DNA of 64,000 nt, from NCBI GenBank assembly GCA_964017195.1, contig OZ024892.1, positions 10,710,866 to 10,774,865 of the forward strand. Reading direction: 5' to 3'. This document shows positions 12,603 through 24,574 of this stretch, one piece after another. This stretch comes from Siderastrea radians (taxonomy: Eukaryota; Cnidaria; Anthozoa; Scleractinia; Rhizangiidae). Position 1 is the first letter of the stretch. Every line of letters starts with the position of its first letter. The position numbers and the translations under genes were made by a program. Below the pieces are notes generated by a model, which did no database searches, was not told where the DNA came from, and was given only the letters and a program-made list of their open reading frames with translations.

Positions 12603-14025
12603 GGTGGGGGTGGTGTTGGTCTACACTTCCCACATACCACACCCTTCAAGGGCAGTGCCTCCTAATACAGATGTATTTTTGCACAGTTTATGACTATGTG
12701 GGAAAAGCAGATCTTAGCGAGGCCTGTTGGAATCCACATCAGACTCACCTCTTTTTTATTAAAACCAATTTTTATTTCAATACTGAGGAAATACCCTATC
12801 ACTAAAGTAATAATGAGCTAAATTTGTGGGATCACCACCCACCCTGGCATGGGATAGGGGCAGTAAGGTAGGGTTCCATGTCTGACTCACCCTATTTTGA
12901 TAAAAAAACAATTTTATTTCAAAACCCTTGGATACCAGTACTGAGGAAATACCCTATCAGTAATTGAAAGTAATAATGAGCTAAATTTGAGCGTAATAAA
13001 AATAATATAGAATCCCATTGATAAAGTCATGCAATTTGGAAAAAATAGTGTATCCAACTTAAGACTACTGGTGTGTAACAGAATTATAATAATTAAAGCT
13101 GTATCCTACACATCTAAAAGCTATATACTAACTGGAACAGATCCCCATAATGGGTGAAGAAATTTTACATTTTTTTTACACCTGCACTAATAATAAGTTA
13201 ATACCTTTTACTACCAAAATCATTTGTTCCTAAGAGCTCAATAACAAATCAATGACAAGACAATAAGCTTCTGCGTATTATGGGTGAGACAACAACGTTT
13301 ATGACCTGGTATACACACCACTAAACAAAGGACTTCACATTCATTTGTATATTTCATTCTCTGTTTTTGAGATGCTGCATTGGTGTATTATATTATATAA
13401 ATATAGTTATTTGTTTCTATCCTTGTGTTCTAGCACAACAGGACAGAACCACATTCTTGAACAAATTGGATTCAGAAATGTTTTTGTGATCTGTTGTGAT
13501 CACAGTTGTCCACCTACACACAATGGGCTGATTATTATTATTTTTATTAAATGAAGTTTAAACCAGGATTAATAATTAAGTTCACTTGTTTTCTTAAAAT
13601 CAGGGTTTATCCTACTATTCTAGACCCTGATTAACCGTGGACTGGTAATTGCTCGTGAGTAGGTTTAGACGTAGTTTAATGCTCTTCCTATATTCAATTC
13701 TTAATCTTGGTTAGTTGAATTTCCGGCATTCTGATTGGTTATCTGAGTCAATATAACCCTGTTATTTGCCTTCTAAGGAATTAGATGCCTTTTCAAGTGC
13801 TGTGACATTCAAAAGTTCTGTCCAAAAATATTGTCAAAAAATTCAGCAATGATCAGCAAAGTTTAGAATTTAATAAAACAATATTATTATTCCACTCGCC
13901 CTTGTATAATTATGAGGTAATTATAACCAACTCATTGCTACGTGCCTCCTTGGTTAATAAGCACCTCATATCCAATGCACACTCATGCAATAATATTGTT
14001 AAATGATTATGCTTATTTTCTCCCT
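12001..14025. other. Intergenic spacer with simple and local repeats
   Basis: Contains a (GT)n-(G)n tract at about 12568-12610. Two diverged copies of a ~145-bp unit ending ACTGAGGAAATACCCTATCA lie near 12738-12820 and 12881-12990. Otherwise AT-rich, with no gene or RNA recognised. Confidence 0.5.
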
Positions 14026-14121
14026 AGGCTCATCCTCAGAAACCCAGGGGCAGATAGTTGGGTGACTCAGGGGCCCTATGATCCTTGGCTATCTGCCCCT
14101 GGGTATTTGAGGATGACTAGG
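14026..14121. mobile_element. Short palindromic MITE
   Basis: Hairpin of about 96 bp. CCTAGGCTCATCCTCAGAAA at the left pairs with TTTGAGGATGACTAGG at the right, and CCCAGGGGCAGATAG pairs with CTATCTGCCCCTGGG inside. No coding capacity. Confidence 0.6.
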
Positions 14122-14272
14122 TTTTGCTTACCATTTTACATCTAGATGGTAACTGTTTGAATTCAGCAGCTGATTTCAATGATCACACAGACAAGTAAGC
14201 ACTGTAAAAGTCTATTAATTAGTCTTGCAATCTGTTGCAAAATATATTAATATTCACTGTATTCCTAGAGAT

Positions 14273-17200
14273 CTAATGAAAAAATCTTTTACATAGATAG
14301 TTTTGTTTATCCTCAAGCTTAAGTCCAAACTGTTTGTAGAATGAAAGCAAAGGATCTTTACACTCACAACTCGTCTTGTAACATCCTAATCTCTCACCAA
14401 GCAACATCAATGTCTCAACAATCCTGGAAGACAACACAAAAGGGAATGTTATATTTTGCTGTGCCATCTTATATGTTAGTGGAGGCGCGATGGCGTAGTG
14501 GTTAGCGCGTTGGACTTAGATCTGAAGGTTGGTGGTTGAGGCCCAGTCCCTGCCATCATGTTGTTTCCTTAGACAAGAAACTTTACCCCACATTGTCTCT
14601 CTCCACCCAGGTGTATAAATGGGTACCGGTGACATACTGCTGGGGGTAACCCTGCGACGGACTAGCATCCCATCCAGGGGGAGTAGCAATACTCTCAGTT
14701 GCTTCATGCTACAGAAACCAGGTTAAGCTCTGGCTGTGTGGGCCTTGGCTCATGTGTGTAACTTTACCTTAACCTTTAAAAAAAATAATGTACATATCAA
14801 AAACAAAAGTTTCCTGTGTCATTACAAATCCTTTAAGCCCTAACAGTCTGTGATGAAAATGAAATTTCTCTTTGCATTATCACTACTTGTTTGAACATTC
14901 AAAGTGACGAGAACAAAGGAAGTGATCACTAAGGATGAGATGTCTTGATATTTAGACAAATTCTCCTTACTAGTTCCAAAAGAAATCTATGGAGAACAGT
15001 GAGGAGAATATGGATTTTCATATCAGGGCTAAAAGGGTTAAAAGATATCTACTTACAGTTTTCCAATCTTTCTCCCTCTACAGCTGTCATCGACTACAAT
15101 GTCTTCAAGTCTTCCACGCTGAAAAATGAAAGAATTTATTTATTGACGTCATTATACTACTGCAAAATCCCAGTTAAGCCCTGGGCTTACATAACTGCAA
15201 CATATTAAAGAAAAGAGTACAACTTTTGGACATCTCTAAATACATACCACAGCAATTTCATGGATGAACTTTTGTTCTACAACTAGAGTTCCACAAGCAA
15301 CAATCTTTTCTAACTCTGTGTCCTCGACGACAATTATGAAATATGTTCCAGGACATGACCTCATGGCATGGAAGCGTTCTGGAAAGAAATTAAAACAATT
15401 TTACAACTTTCACTAATTCAAAAATTAAAACTATATACAATAAATTAAAAGAATTTTTAAATCTACCACAACTGACAGGTAATTTCTTACTCAAAAACAG
15501 CTCCTTTGTAAAATCTCCAACAACAGTTAGCTGCTTTAAGAGTGTAAGAAACCCTGAAAATATGACACAAAATGAGCTTTGTTTAATCATCATCATCATC
15601 ACTTTTGATGACAACAATTATAATCACTGCTGCATATTAAACAATGTTATATGTAGCCTCTGACTAAACACGGGAAGTTTGCTGAGTAATAACCCGTTTT
15701 TAGGACAAAGCATTATGCAACCATCAGTTTTAAACCCGAGGGAGGGGGACACAAACTGATGTCTGTCAAATTCCATCCCTTAACCCTCAGCCGCATCTGA
15801 CACTCAGAATTACCAGCACCGCATGTTTGCAGGGGAAATAAATGACCAAAACATGGAGATTTAATGCTACTATATTTTTGATCCAAGGGAGGTGCATTTG
15901 TTCACACACTGTGACAATTCATTTTCTTTTGAAGGTATTGAGAGAAGGATAGAAGTGCAGCTTCTTCTTTCAACCATTTCATCATTTGTTAACTGGGAGC
16001 CTGAGAGATGAATATTCTTCTGTGGCACTTGTAAAATCATATGTAGACAAGTGCTTTTGTCAGGGAATGCTGACAAGTACTGCCGTAACCCTTTGACCCC
16101 CAAGAGTAACAAACATCTAATTTCTCCTTACAATGTCACTAGTTGATCAAATATACAGGTCACGAGAATAAAGGAAATGATCATTAGACATAAAATGTGT
16201 TGATGTTTAAGACGGATTCCGCTCAACGTTCGAGCAATAAGTGCAAAAAATATTTACCAAAAAACTACTCATAGCACGGTAACATTTTAAATGCTATTTG
16301 AAACATCTCACTCTAGTTCACTTGCCCAAGTGACCCCGCGAGGAAATTCTCAAGCATTCTCGAGAAAATTAATTTCAAATCTTGTTAAAAGAATGCTAAA
16401 AACGGGCGCCATTTTGTTTTGAACTGACATGAAGCGTCTTTTTAATTGAAATATTGGTAACTTCAAATCCAATTTTCTCTCGCGGGGTCAGCTTGGGAGC
16501 AAAAGTAACGATAAGTTCTTCTTATCTGTTCTCAAAATGTGACAGTGCTGCAAGTATTTTTTTGGTAACTTAATTTTTGCACTTACTGCTCGACATAACA
16601 AATATATGGCGAACCGTGAGTTGAATAATGCATGTGGATATTCAGGGGCTTAAAGGGTCAAAGGCAGTATGCTAAGAATGTTGGGTGGCTCTCCTTAGCT
16701 GTTGTAGTAGGAATGTGCCAGCTGGTTCGTCAAACCCTTTCCCTCTTTTCAACCAAATAAAGTCATTCTTCAGATACACATTCAGACTATAGACTGCTAG
16801 CAGTCCTTTCTGCTTGTTCACTCCAGGTTTCAGCTTTTTTGCTCAGCTATTTTGTGCGCCCTCGACTATCCAGAAAGGGACTGCTAGCAGTCTATTCAGA
16901 CTATCATACAATCACCTTAATAAAGTGTTGGGACTTATGCTGGTTGGATTCCCTTTTCTGAAGGGGTAAACTCTGCTTGTGGGCTATATCAAAGGATGTT
17001 TTTAGGAATCTTTTGTTTGAAGAGAAAAAGAGATAAATAAATACCGGTATGTTTATATAACTTTGTGTTTCCTTAGAACCTTACTCAGAGAAATTTGATT
17101 CAGGTAAGACGGGAAATTCATCTAGTGATAAGAGAACATGTGACTGATTTACCTTTGTCATAGTCATCACTGCATAATGGCCTCAATACCAAATTGTCAC

Positions 17201-18538
17201 CAGGATTATCAATAGATAAACCACACTCATGTAATCTGCATTCCCCTTTACTCAGGTCAACTTCTTGTAATAGCTGTCGGTCAAACATGGGAACTGCGTC
17301 TTCGTCATCCTAAGGGAAAAACCAAAAAATACCTTTCTAAAAGGTTGACTGAAGGAAGAGGGATCCCCTGTTTAATAGTTTTGTAGCTGTGTGCTGCCCC
17401 ACACATAGTGCACGCTTTTTGAACTATTTTGATCTGGAATAAGGCTAATAATAATAATAATAATAATAACAATAATTTTTATTACTTGATACTGCACAAA
17501 TTAACATACTCATAACATGATCAGATGTGCATTACAATATACTATAACTACCCAAAACTAAAAATATATGATTATATGGAATAATAACATGAATTTAACT
17601 TAAAAACAATGCCAACTTATCTTTAGTTTACTTATTTACACTAGTCTATCAAAGATAATTATCAGTTCCACCACCAAGGCTGGACATTGAGCCTAGAATT
17701 TACAAAGTTTAAAGCCAGCGACACACTAAGTAATTTTATAAGGGACTGTTAATTATCGATTTCACTTCAGTGAGAATGTAAAATGGTAGAGTTCTGATTC
17801 ATTATTATTGTCTTTTTGTTTACTCCCCCCTCTCCCTCGTATACAACTCTCTGTATAATTGCCTAAGGCATTGGGAATATGGAGGTTGCTCTCTCTGTAT
17901 ATTCTCTCTGCTATGATGTGACAATAAACATGCATAATAAACATGTGAGGAAAAAATGTTTCATTTAGATTTGATTTGATCTATATAGCTTAAAGTACAT
18001 GCAGTACACAAAATTGAGTGATGTCTAAAAGTCAACATAGTTAGTTAGTAAGAACATTTCTTGCAGCAGACATTTACAGTCATTAGGTAGACGTAAGGCC
18101 GACAGATTGAAGAATACCCCTAAGGTTTGTCTGGAAAGTTCTCTTTGCCACATCAACAGCGTAAGCTGATTCATCCATTTCAATTAAGATCAGTTACCCA
18201 AATATCCAGCAAACAGATTTTTCTTTCAAACAAAGCTGACATAAAATTGCAGCAATTGTACCCTTGACAGCTAAAATCAGGCGAAGATCAACAAGTGAGA
18301 AGTACAAAATTGGTGGACAGAGACCCAAATGTTTTCAAAACTAAACATTTTCCGTGTACATAGAGGTCCGGCATGCAAATTTGTGCCTCAAAATTAATAA
18401 TATTCAATTGTCATGCCGTGAAAATGTTATCATAAAAATATATTTATACGAAAATTTACGTTAAAATATATTCTACAACGACCAGTTTTCAGTTAGAAAT
18501 CAAAAGGAATACGAAAATTTTCTTACCACTTTCGCCAT
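14273..18538 (-). CDS. GNPNAT1: Glucosamine 6-phosphate N-acetyltransferase
   Basis: Transfers acetyl from acetyl-CoA to glucosamine 6-phosphate, an early step of UDP-GlcNAc synthesis (hexosamine pathway). Coding exons on -, in gene order: 18527-18538, 17153-17309, 15491-15553, 15248-15378, 15057-15118, 14273-14423, giving 576 nt and 191 aa (human 184). All junctions are GT/AG and phases agree. Family matches in order: VPMFDRQLLQEVDLS, NLVLRPLCSDDY, YFIIVVEDTELEKIVACGTL, QKFIHEIAV, RGRLEDIVVDDSCRGRKIGKL, LGCYKTSCECK and NYLCKRFFH. The CRGRKIGKL segment is the GNAT acetyl-CoA pyrophosphate loop. The gene is complete, single-domain GNAT and has no membrane segment. The first exon codes only MAKV; that start is the only ATG that splices in phase and sits at the shared promoter with UBE3A. 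Confidence 0.95.
14481..14787 (+). mobile_element. tRNA-derived SINE in GNPNAT1 intron 5
   Basis: Head resembles a tRNA with Pol III box A (TGGCGTAGTGGTT at 14491-14503) and box B (GGTTGAGGCCC from 14534). A tRNA-unrelated body with GACATACTGCTGGGGGTAAC and a 3' end running into A-rich sequence follow. The same family recurs on - as two halves at 47738-47910 and 51296-51402. Confidence 0.75.
16207..16593. mobile_element. TTAA-associated MITE, right end truncated
   Basis: Begins TTAAGACGGATTCCGCTC and runs through CGGGCGCCATTTTG to GCACTTACTGCTCGAC, where it stops about 25 bp short of the terminal repeat seen in the other copy (47915-51291, which is interrupted). The full copy is flanked by TTAA on both sides, which suggests a piggyBac-type target. 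Lies in GNPNAT1 intron 2. Confidence 0.65.
17310..18526. other. GNPNAT1 intron 1, simple repeat only
   Basis: Contains an (AAT)n tract near 17446-17470. I see no gene, RNA or paired inverted repeat in the rest. Confidence 0.5.
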
Positions 18539-18809
18539 GCCTGAAAGGAAATTGCCAAGAAACAGCTCACACACCATATTTGGAAACTACTCTTATGTGG
18601 AAGCCTCTGACCATTGTTACAGTCGTCACGGCAACGAAAATGGCGGCGTTTTTGTTCTGGAATGAGTGACGGAGAAATAACGCAAACGGTCTCTGAATGT
18701 GTAAAAATGTACAATTTGGAGGTTTCGCTCAAAAGAAACCGATTCGGTAACCGGTTTTGATGTTCAAGAAGTATTCTGTGGTTGTTTTTCGAAGGAGATC
18801 TTTCTGGGC
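18539..18809. promoter_or_regulatory. Bidirectional promoter between GNPNAT1 and UBE3A
   Basis: Only 271 bp separate the two divergent start codons, so both genes probably share this promoter. AAAATGGCGGC at 18637-18647 matches the YY1 consensus, which often marks TATA-less bidirectional promoters. GTCGTCACGG (18623) and GAGTGACGG (18662) are CRE-like half sites nearby. Site assignments are motif matches only. Confidence 0.55.
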
Positions 18810-21800
18810 ATGGATGATGTTTTGAGCAGTCACGCCGTTGTTTCAAGGAGACCACCAAAAATTCCGATGGCGCACTCGAAAAGACATTCACTGCAATCTG
18901 GGGAGTCGATCACGAAGTTTCACAAACTCAAGAAACATGCCAGCCAACCCAAGCTTCGAAAAGATGTGCTAAGTGGCTCGTTGGCGAGTTTAAACTTGGA
19001 TAGCTCGAAGAAATATTCCAGTTTGGCGCAGATAAACTCACTAAAAGCCAGTTCAAAGACTTTGAGCGCCAGCAATCTTGCAGCTATTTCAGACACAAAT
19101 CTTTCTCTAAAGGAAGCTATGCCACCGCGAAGCTACGATCAGCCCAATTCGTCGTTTTCCGAGATCAAGAGCCATTTTGAAAATTTGGTTAAGTGCTATT
19201 ACCATCAGCTTACTAAGGGTTGTGGCAATGAGGACTGTAAAAACAAGTTTTGTTCTTCCAGTAAAGACGGGGTGCGTTTTACGCCTGACGTTGCTGGAGT
19301 CATGAGCATAGAATTAGCCACAAGAAGCAAGCAGTATTTGTGTATCTCTGAGAGTCGCAGACATGATCCTTTGCCTGCAAAACTTTTTGACGCGGAACCA
19401 AACAAGGCGAGGCCATTCCTTCACTGTATGTTCTCAACATCACCATTCAAAACACTTTTCCAGCCCTGCCCTCCCAGAAAAAATTCTGAGAGCAATTTGA
19501 ATTTACCATCCCATCAGAAAAATCGTGTGACTGGATCTGTAGACAGAATAAACTGTAAAACTGAACCAAATGGTAGTGGAAAGCATCTTGCTTTTGAGAG
19601 GACTGGCAAAAAGGGAACAAATGTTGTATCTTCAGAAGTCAGAGGTGAAAAAAGACATGTTTTCACTCTTGATGGAGAATTTTCCAAGGTGAATCTGTCT
19701 GGCAATCTGATGAATGAGCACTCATTGCCTGGAATGCCACCAGAGCTATTCAGTTCAAACAGTTCATTAAATGATGTCATTGACTTGGAGGAGTTTGAGA
19801 AAGAATGTGCTCTGGAGATGTCTTCAGGTCACTTAATTCATGAATTCTCATTAACTCACCTTACATTACCAATGCTCGAGTCCTCAGTTGAAAATTACAA
19901 GCAGTGCAGAGATGCGGCTTTTCTTGTCAACACCATCAGGACAGTGTTTACATCATCCGAGGCACTGAATGACAGTTTTAGAACTGCTAAAGGTGACTGT
20001 CATGACTCACTGGACATTCCTGCTGTGAGGGAAGCATACAAACTTCTTCTGAATCTTGAACCTAAAGACACCTTTGTTCTACCTTTTCTTAATTCACTAG
20101 AAATTCATCTGGCGGCACTAAGCTCAATGGTTATAAATCCTGATGAGGTCGCACAGCTGGTCATTTTATTAGAGAACCCTCTTGTCCAAGAATCACAAGC
20201 CTTTTTGCGGAAACTTTGCCAGGTGTTGTGTCACCTGCCTGTAGACTCACGACAGGCCCTGATTGGCATTTTTTCAAGTTATGACTTGGATTCCTTCAAG
20301 CATCTCCTTCAGGTACGTCCTGTGTAATGGTGTATTCTGCCCTGGGGGGGGGGGTGAGGGGAGGGGGGACTCAAGCGTATTAGTGGGAAGTGCAAAGGCC
20401 TTTTTTAGGTTTGAAACAAGGAACTTGGGCATTTTTAGGGCCTGGACGTTTTGAATTAAAAGTTAACAAAAAAGCATGTGTAAGCAGAGACTTCCTGTTT
20501 TCGGGCCTTTCTGCAACACATTATCTTTGTGGCTTCCCTGGAAAAAAATGTATTGCCCCCATCTTGAAAAAAATGACTGAAATCTGCCTAAAGTTTCTGA
20601 TAGGTGATAAATGAATAACGCAAGGTGAATGCATTAACTTAAGTCACTACCTCCATGCTTTATGTGCAGTTCTCAATATTTTGCTGTTTTCACTGGTGTC
20701 ATATATTTTGCAATATTCACCTGTAATCATTTCTTTCTGTTATATTGCTTTGTATCATGCCTGGTTCTCTTCATTACTGTAGTATTCTCTGTTTTCTTGC
20801 ATCAATAAAGATTAAAAAGAAGGAATAATGATATTTTGTTTTGACCCTGTTATTAGGTTCTCCAGGCATACCTGGGCAGCCTTGTTTCTCCAGGTCAGTG
20901 TAGCAAACAACACTTGTTAGAAGCTTGTGAAACATTGTCTATACTCTATGACACTTGCTGCCAGCTTAACAAGAAGAGACGAGAGGAGTTTATACCCCTT
21001 TCAGTGTTCTACAGTGAAGATCTCTCACTCAAAATGGATTTTAAGAAGGAATATGAATACTGGAGAACTTTGAATGATACCAAAAGGTAAATGTTATTTG
21101 TTACATAATTGTCCTGTTTCATTAACAACTCTAGTTTTGGAATGGGAGCTTTGCTCAGTTTCTGGACTTGATATTCAAGTAGTCACAGTATGTGTTTTTA
21201 TCCCAGTTGAGAACAAGAATTGTACTCCATTTTTTCAGATTAAAAAGCAACAAGAAATTATCACTCCTTGATTATCCCTTTCTTCTGGATCCAACTTCAA
21301 AGGTAAGATGAATCATCAACATCACCCACATAGGCCTCCAAAGACAAGTTTTTTTACCACTTTTTTGGGTTTATTTTCTATGATAAACTTCATATTCATC
21401 ACTTGTCAAAGATTGCAGACTGGCAATCGAAAGCTCAATCTTTTAAATTTTTAACCAGAGAATGCTCAAAATCTTATTAAACTTCATAGTAATCATTAAG
21501 TGCCCTAACCCATTCCATCTGTTTCTGCTGAGTATGTTTGATCGGATCTCAATATTATGGGTGAACTTAACTCTTGTTGGTGTAGTTTACTCCAGGGTAA
21601 CTATTTTGTTATGGTTGTGAAGATCAAGGCAACAGCTGACTAAAGACTTAGTGACAAATCTGAATTTGACTTCTAAACATTTTTTAAGAGAGAGGCACAA
21701 TGTGCATTATTGCCAGTGATAGTCAGTCAAAAAGCACTATAATTATTTTAAAATTAATAATACACAGAATTAAGTGCAAAATATGAAAGCATGTTACCAT

Positions 21801-24540
21801 GACTGTTTAGCTTTTAATATAGCTGGATATTTTGAGTTGATATTCAGACTGGGGTGCTCTCCTGTACATAAGCTGTATAGGTGTGTGCCACCCCAACAGG
21901 TCTGAAAATTGGTATAGATGTCAACCATTTTGGGTTTGACCAATTAGGTAATTTTTGCTTTCCAGTCTGAAAAAGAGGATAAATTTTTGCATTTTGGCTT
22001 GAAAGAGGAAATTTTTAAGGTCAGGTCTGATTCATCTGTTTTTTGGTAAGTAAAATTGCATATTTTCGTCTGAAAAAGGGGAATGGTATAGAGAAGCAGG
22101 CTGCAAGCCATGGATCACTATAGAAAATTTTGAGCAGTACCCCCTCTTGGGTGTTACAGATTTTTTTGTCTGAAGGTTCAAAAAACTTAATTCGACTTTT
22201 GAAAATACTCAGCCGTATGACAATCAACTTTCCTCTGGTGGTTCCAGAAACTGATATCGAGATTTTAGAATATGGGAGCTGTATTACTCAACTCTCCAGT
22301 GAATTAGGGGGCGCCATACTGGACATTATTACAAACTTTTACAATATATGCTCAACCTCAAATTTATCTGCTAAATTTTACATTGAGTACTCTCATTGCT
22401 ATATTTTCTTGTCAAATTCCATCTACACATGCTATGTTTTACAAAAAAGTTGCCTGTGTTTTCCTACAGTATGGTCAACTTTACGTACCGTATGGTATGA
22501 TGCACCGCGTGCCGGTTTTTCCAAAATAGCCCCCAGGCCCCTCTTGGCCATTTTTTGCAGAAGCCAAAAATGGCGGCTTTATGCGGTGTAGCAGGCTCCG
22601 AGAATAGACCTGACTAATCATACTTTTTTCAACGGACAAAAGCGCTACTTGCAGAAGCAGAACAATATATTTCTCCGTTCGTACCCATTGAAAGTTACAC
22701 GAAAGGCTTGTAGAGGCTGGAGAACTGTTTTTATTTTAAAAAAGCGGCTGCAGAACTATTGCTTCTTTCCATAATTTCTCCATAGTTTTCCTCTACGAAC
22801 TATGTTCTTTCAGAGCGGGATTTGGAAATGGACAACTTTCATAGCAATATGGATGAATTGTTCACACGCCTGAAAAGACTTCCAGTTTACTTTGAGAAAC
22901 CGGCAGGAGACAAGTTAAAATTCGCGTGATGTTTTGCCAGCAATGTGCGCGAAACTGCACAGGCGAGAAGTCAACCAAAGTTTGAAGTTTGAAGTTTCCA
23001 AAAGGCAAAGAGAATTCCTTTGTTAGTTGCACTTTTCTAAGGTAAGAATAGCAGAACTACTCGGAATTTCTACTAAAACCTTGAGTAGAAGGAGGCAAGA
23101 GTTCCAAATGAATGATGAACAGAACTGGACTTCCTGTGAAGACGGAGAACTAAGAGAGATCATGCAAACTCGCATACTGGGCGCACTGTATAGCAGGGGA
23201 ATATAGGTGATGGAAAGTTAAGTAACTGATGCGTGAGCTGGATCCAGTTGGAACAGCACTTTGATGGAGAGGAACTGTTTGTCGACGAAAATACAATGCG
23301 CGATGTCCAAATGCCTTATGGCATATCGATGGTAATCACAAGATGATACGCTGGCGGTTTGTAATCGAGACGGCTATTGATAGGGAATTCCAGTCTGACT
23401 CCATACCTATACTGTGCTAAAAATACCCTCAAGAGTTAGAAGTGATCGTGGTCTCGAGAATGTGGGTGCAGCCCGCAAGATGTTGGAGTGCCGTGGTAGC
23501 TTGATAACTGGAAGCTCAGTCCATAACCAATGAGTAGAAAGACTTCATAGGGATGTGATTAGTGGAGTTGTTAAGAGCTATATAGATGAGTTTCACATGA
23601 TGGAAGCATCTGGTCTGTTGAACCCACTAAAGACAATTCATTTGTTATCACTTCATCTTGTACTTTTGCAGCAAATTAACAAATCTTTGCAAGAATTAAC
23701 CAATCAATGGAGTTACCACTGTCTTAGCACTGAAGGAGGTTCATCGTCTCTTCAACTAGACTACCTTCATTCCTTAATACCCACATACTTAAATAGGAAT
23801 GAAAGTGTAACACACTATGTGGAGCTTGTAAGCGTTGTGTGTGAAATGCTTCCTAATTCATAAACGAACAAGGAACATAAACTGGAAACCCTTAAACCTA
23901 TAGTCACTGGTCTTCAACATTGCTTTAAATGATTTTTTACTGTAAAGTAGAAAATGTTGACTCAAGTTATACTTTTTAGGGTGTGTTCTAAACATTGTCT
24001 TAGTAGAACAGAAGTAGGGGACAACTGTCTATTTCTTGTTGTACTTTTTTGCACTTCTTACATTTTATCCTGGTTGCCGCTTTCCATTCAACAGGCATGT
24101 ACGATACGTCTTTCTGTCGGACTCTCATGGTCTTAGTCGATTTAACACTGTCAAATACAGAAAACACTCCTTAAGATATTTCGCCGGACCACGTCCACTG
24201 TCTAACTTAGCTCCAGTGACGAGAAAAACCAACTCTAACGGCATTAACATCGAATCTTCGGAAAAAAGATCTTACTAGTCTGGTCGCAGATGACGTATGT
24301 AAAGGAAACTGTCCCAAGTGTTGTAATTAATACTGAATTCGATTGCATGTAAACTAAATAGTTCTCAGATAGTAATTGCACCTTATTATAACTTATTAAT
24401 ATTTGCATCTTATTATTGTATTATTGTAATTTAGGATTTTATAACTTTATATTTCAATAAGTGAGTGTCCCCGATTAGTAAGCCTGTAATAGGCTAGCTT
24501 AAAGAAAAGATAAATTAATATTGAAAAGTTATTATCATCG

Positions 24541-24574
<34 letters not shown>

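Noticed and set aside
14481..14555. Possible genuine tRNA gene
   Set aside because: Boxes A and B are present, but the acceptor and anticodon stems do not pair well and a SINE body follows; a related copy exists at 47738-51402.
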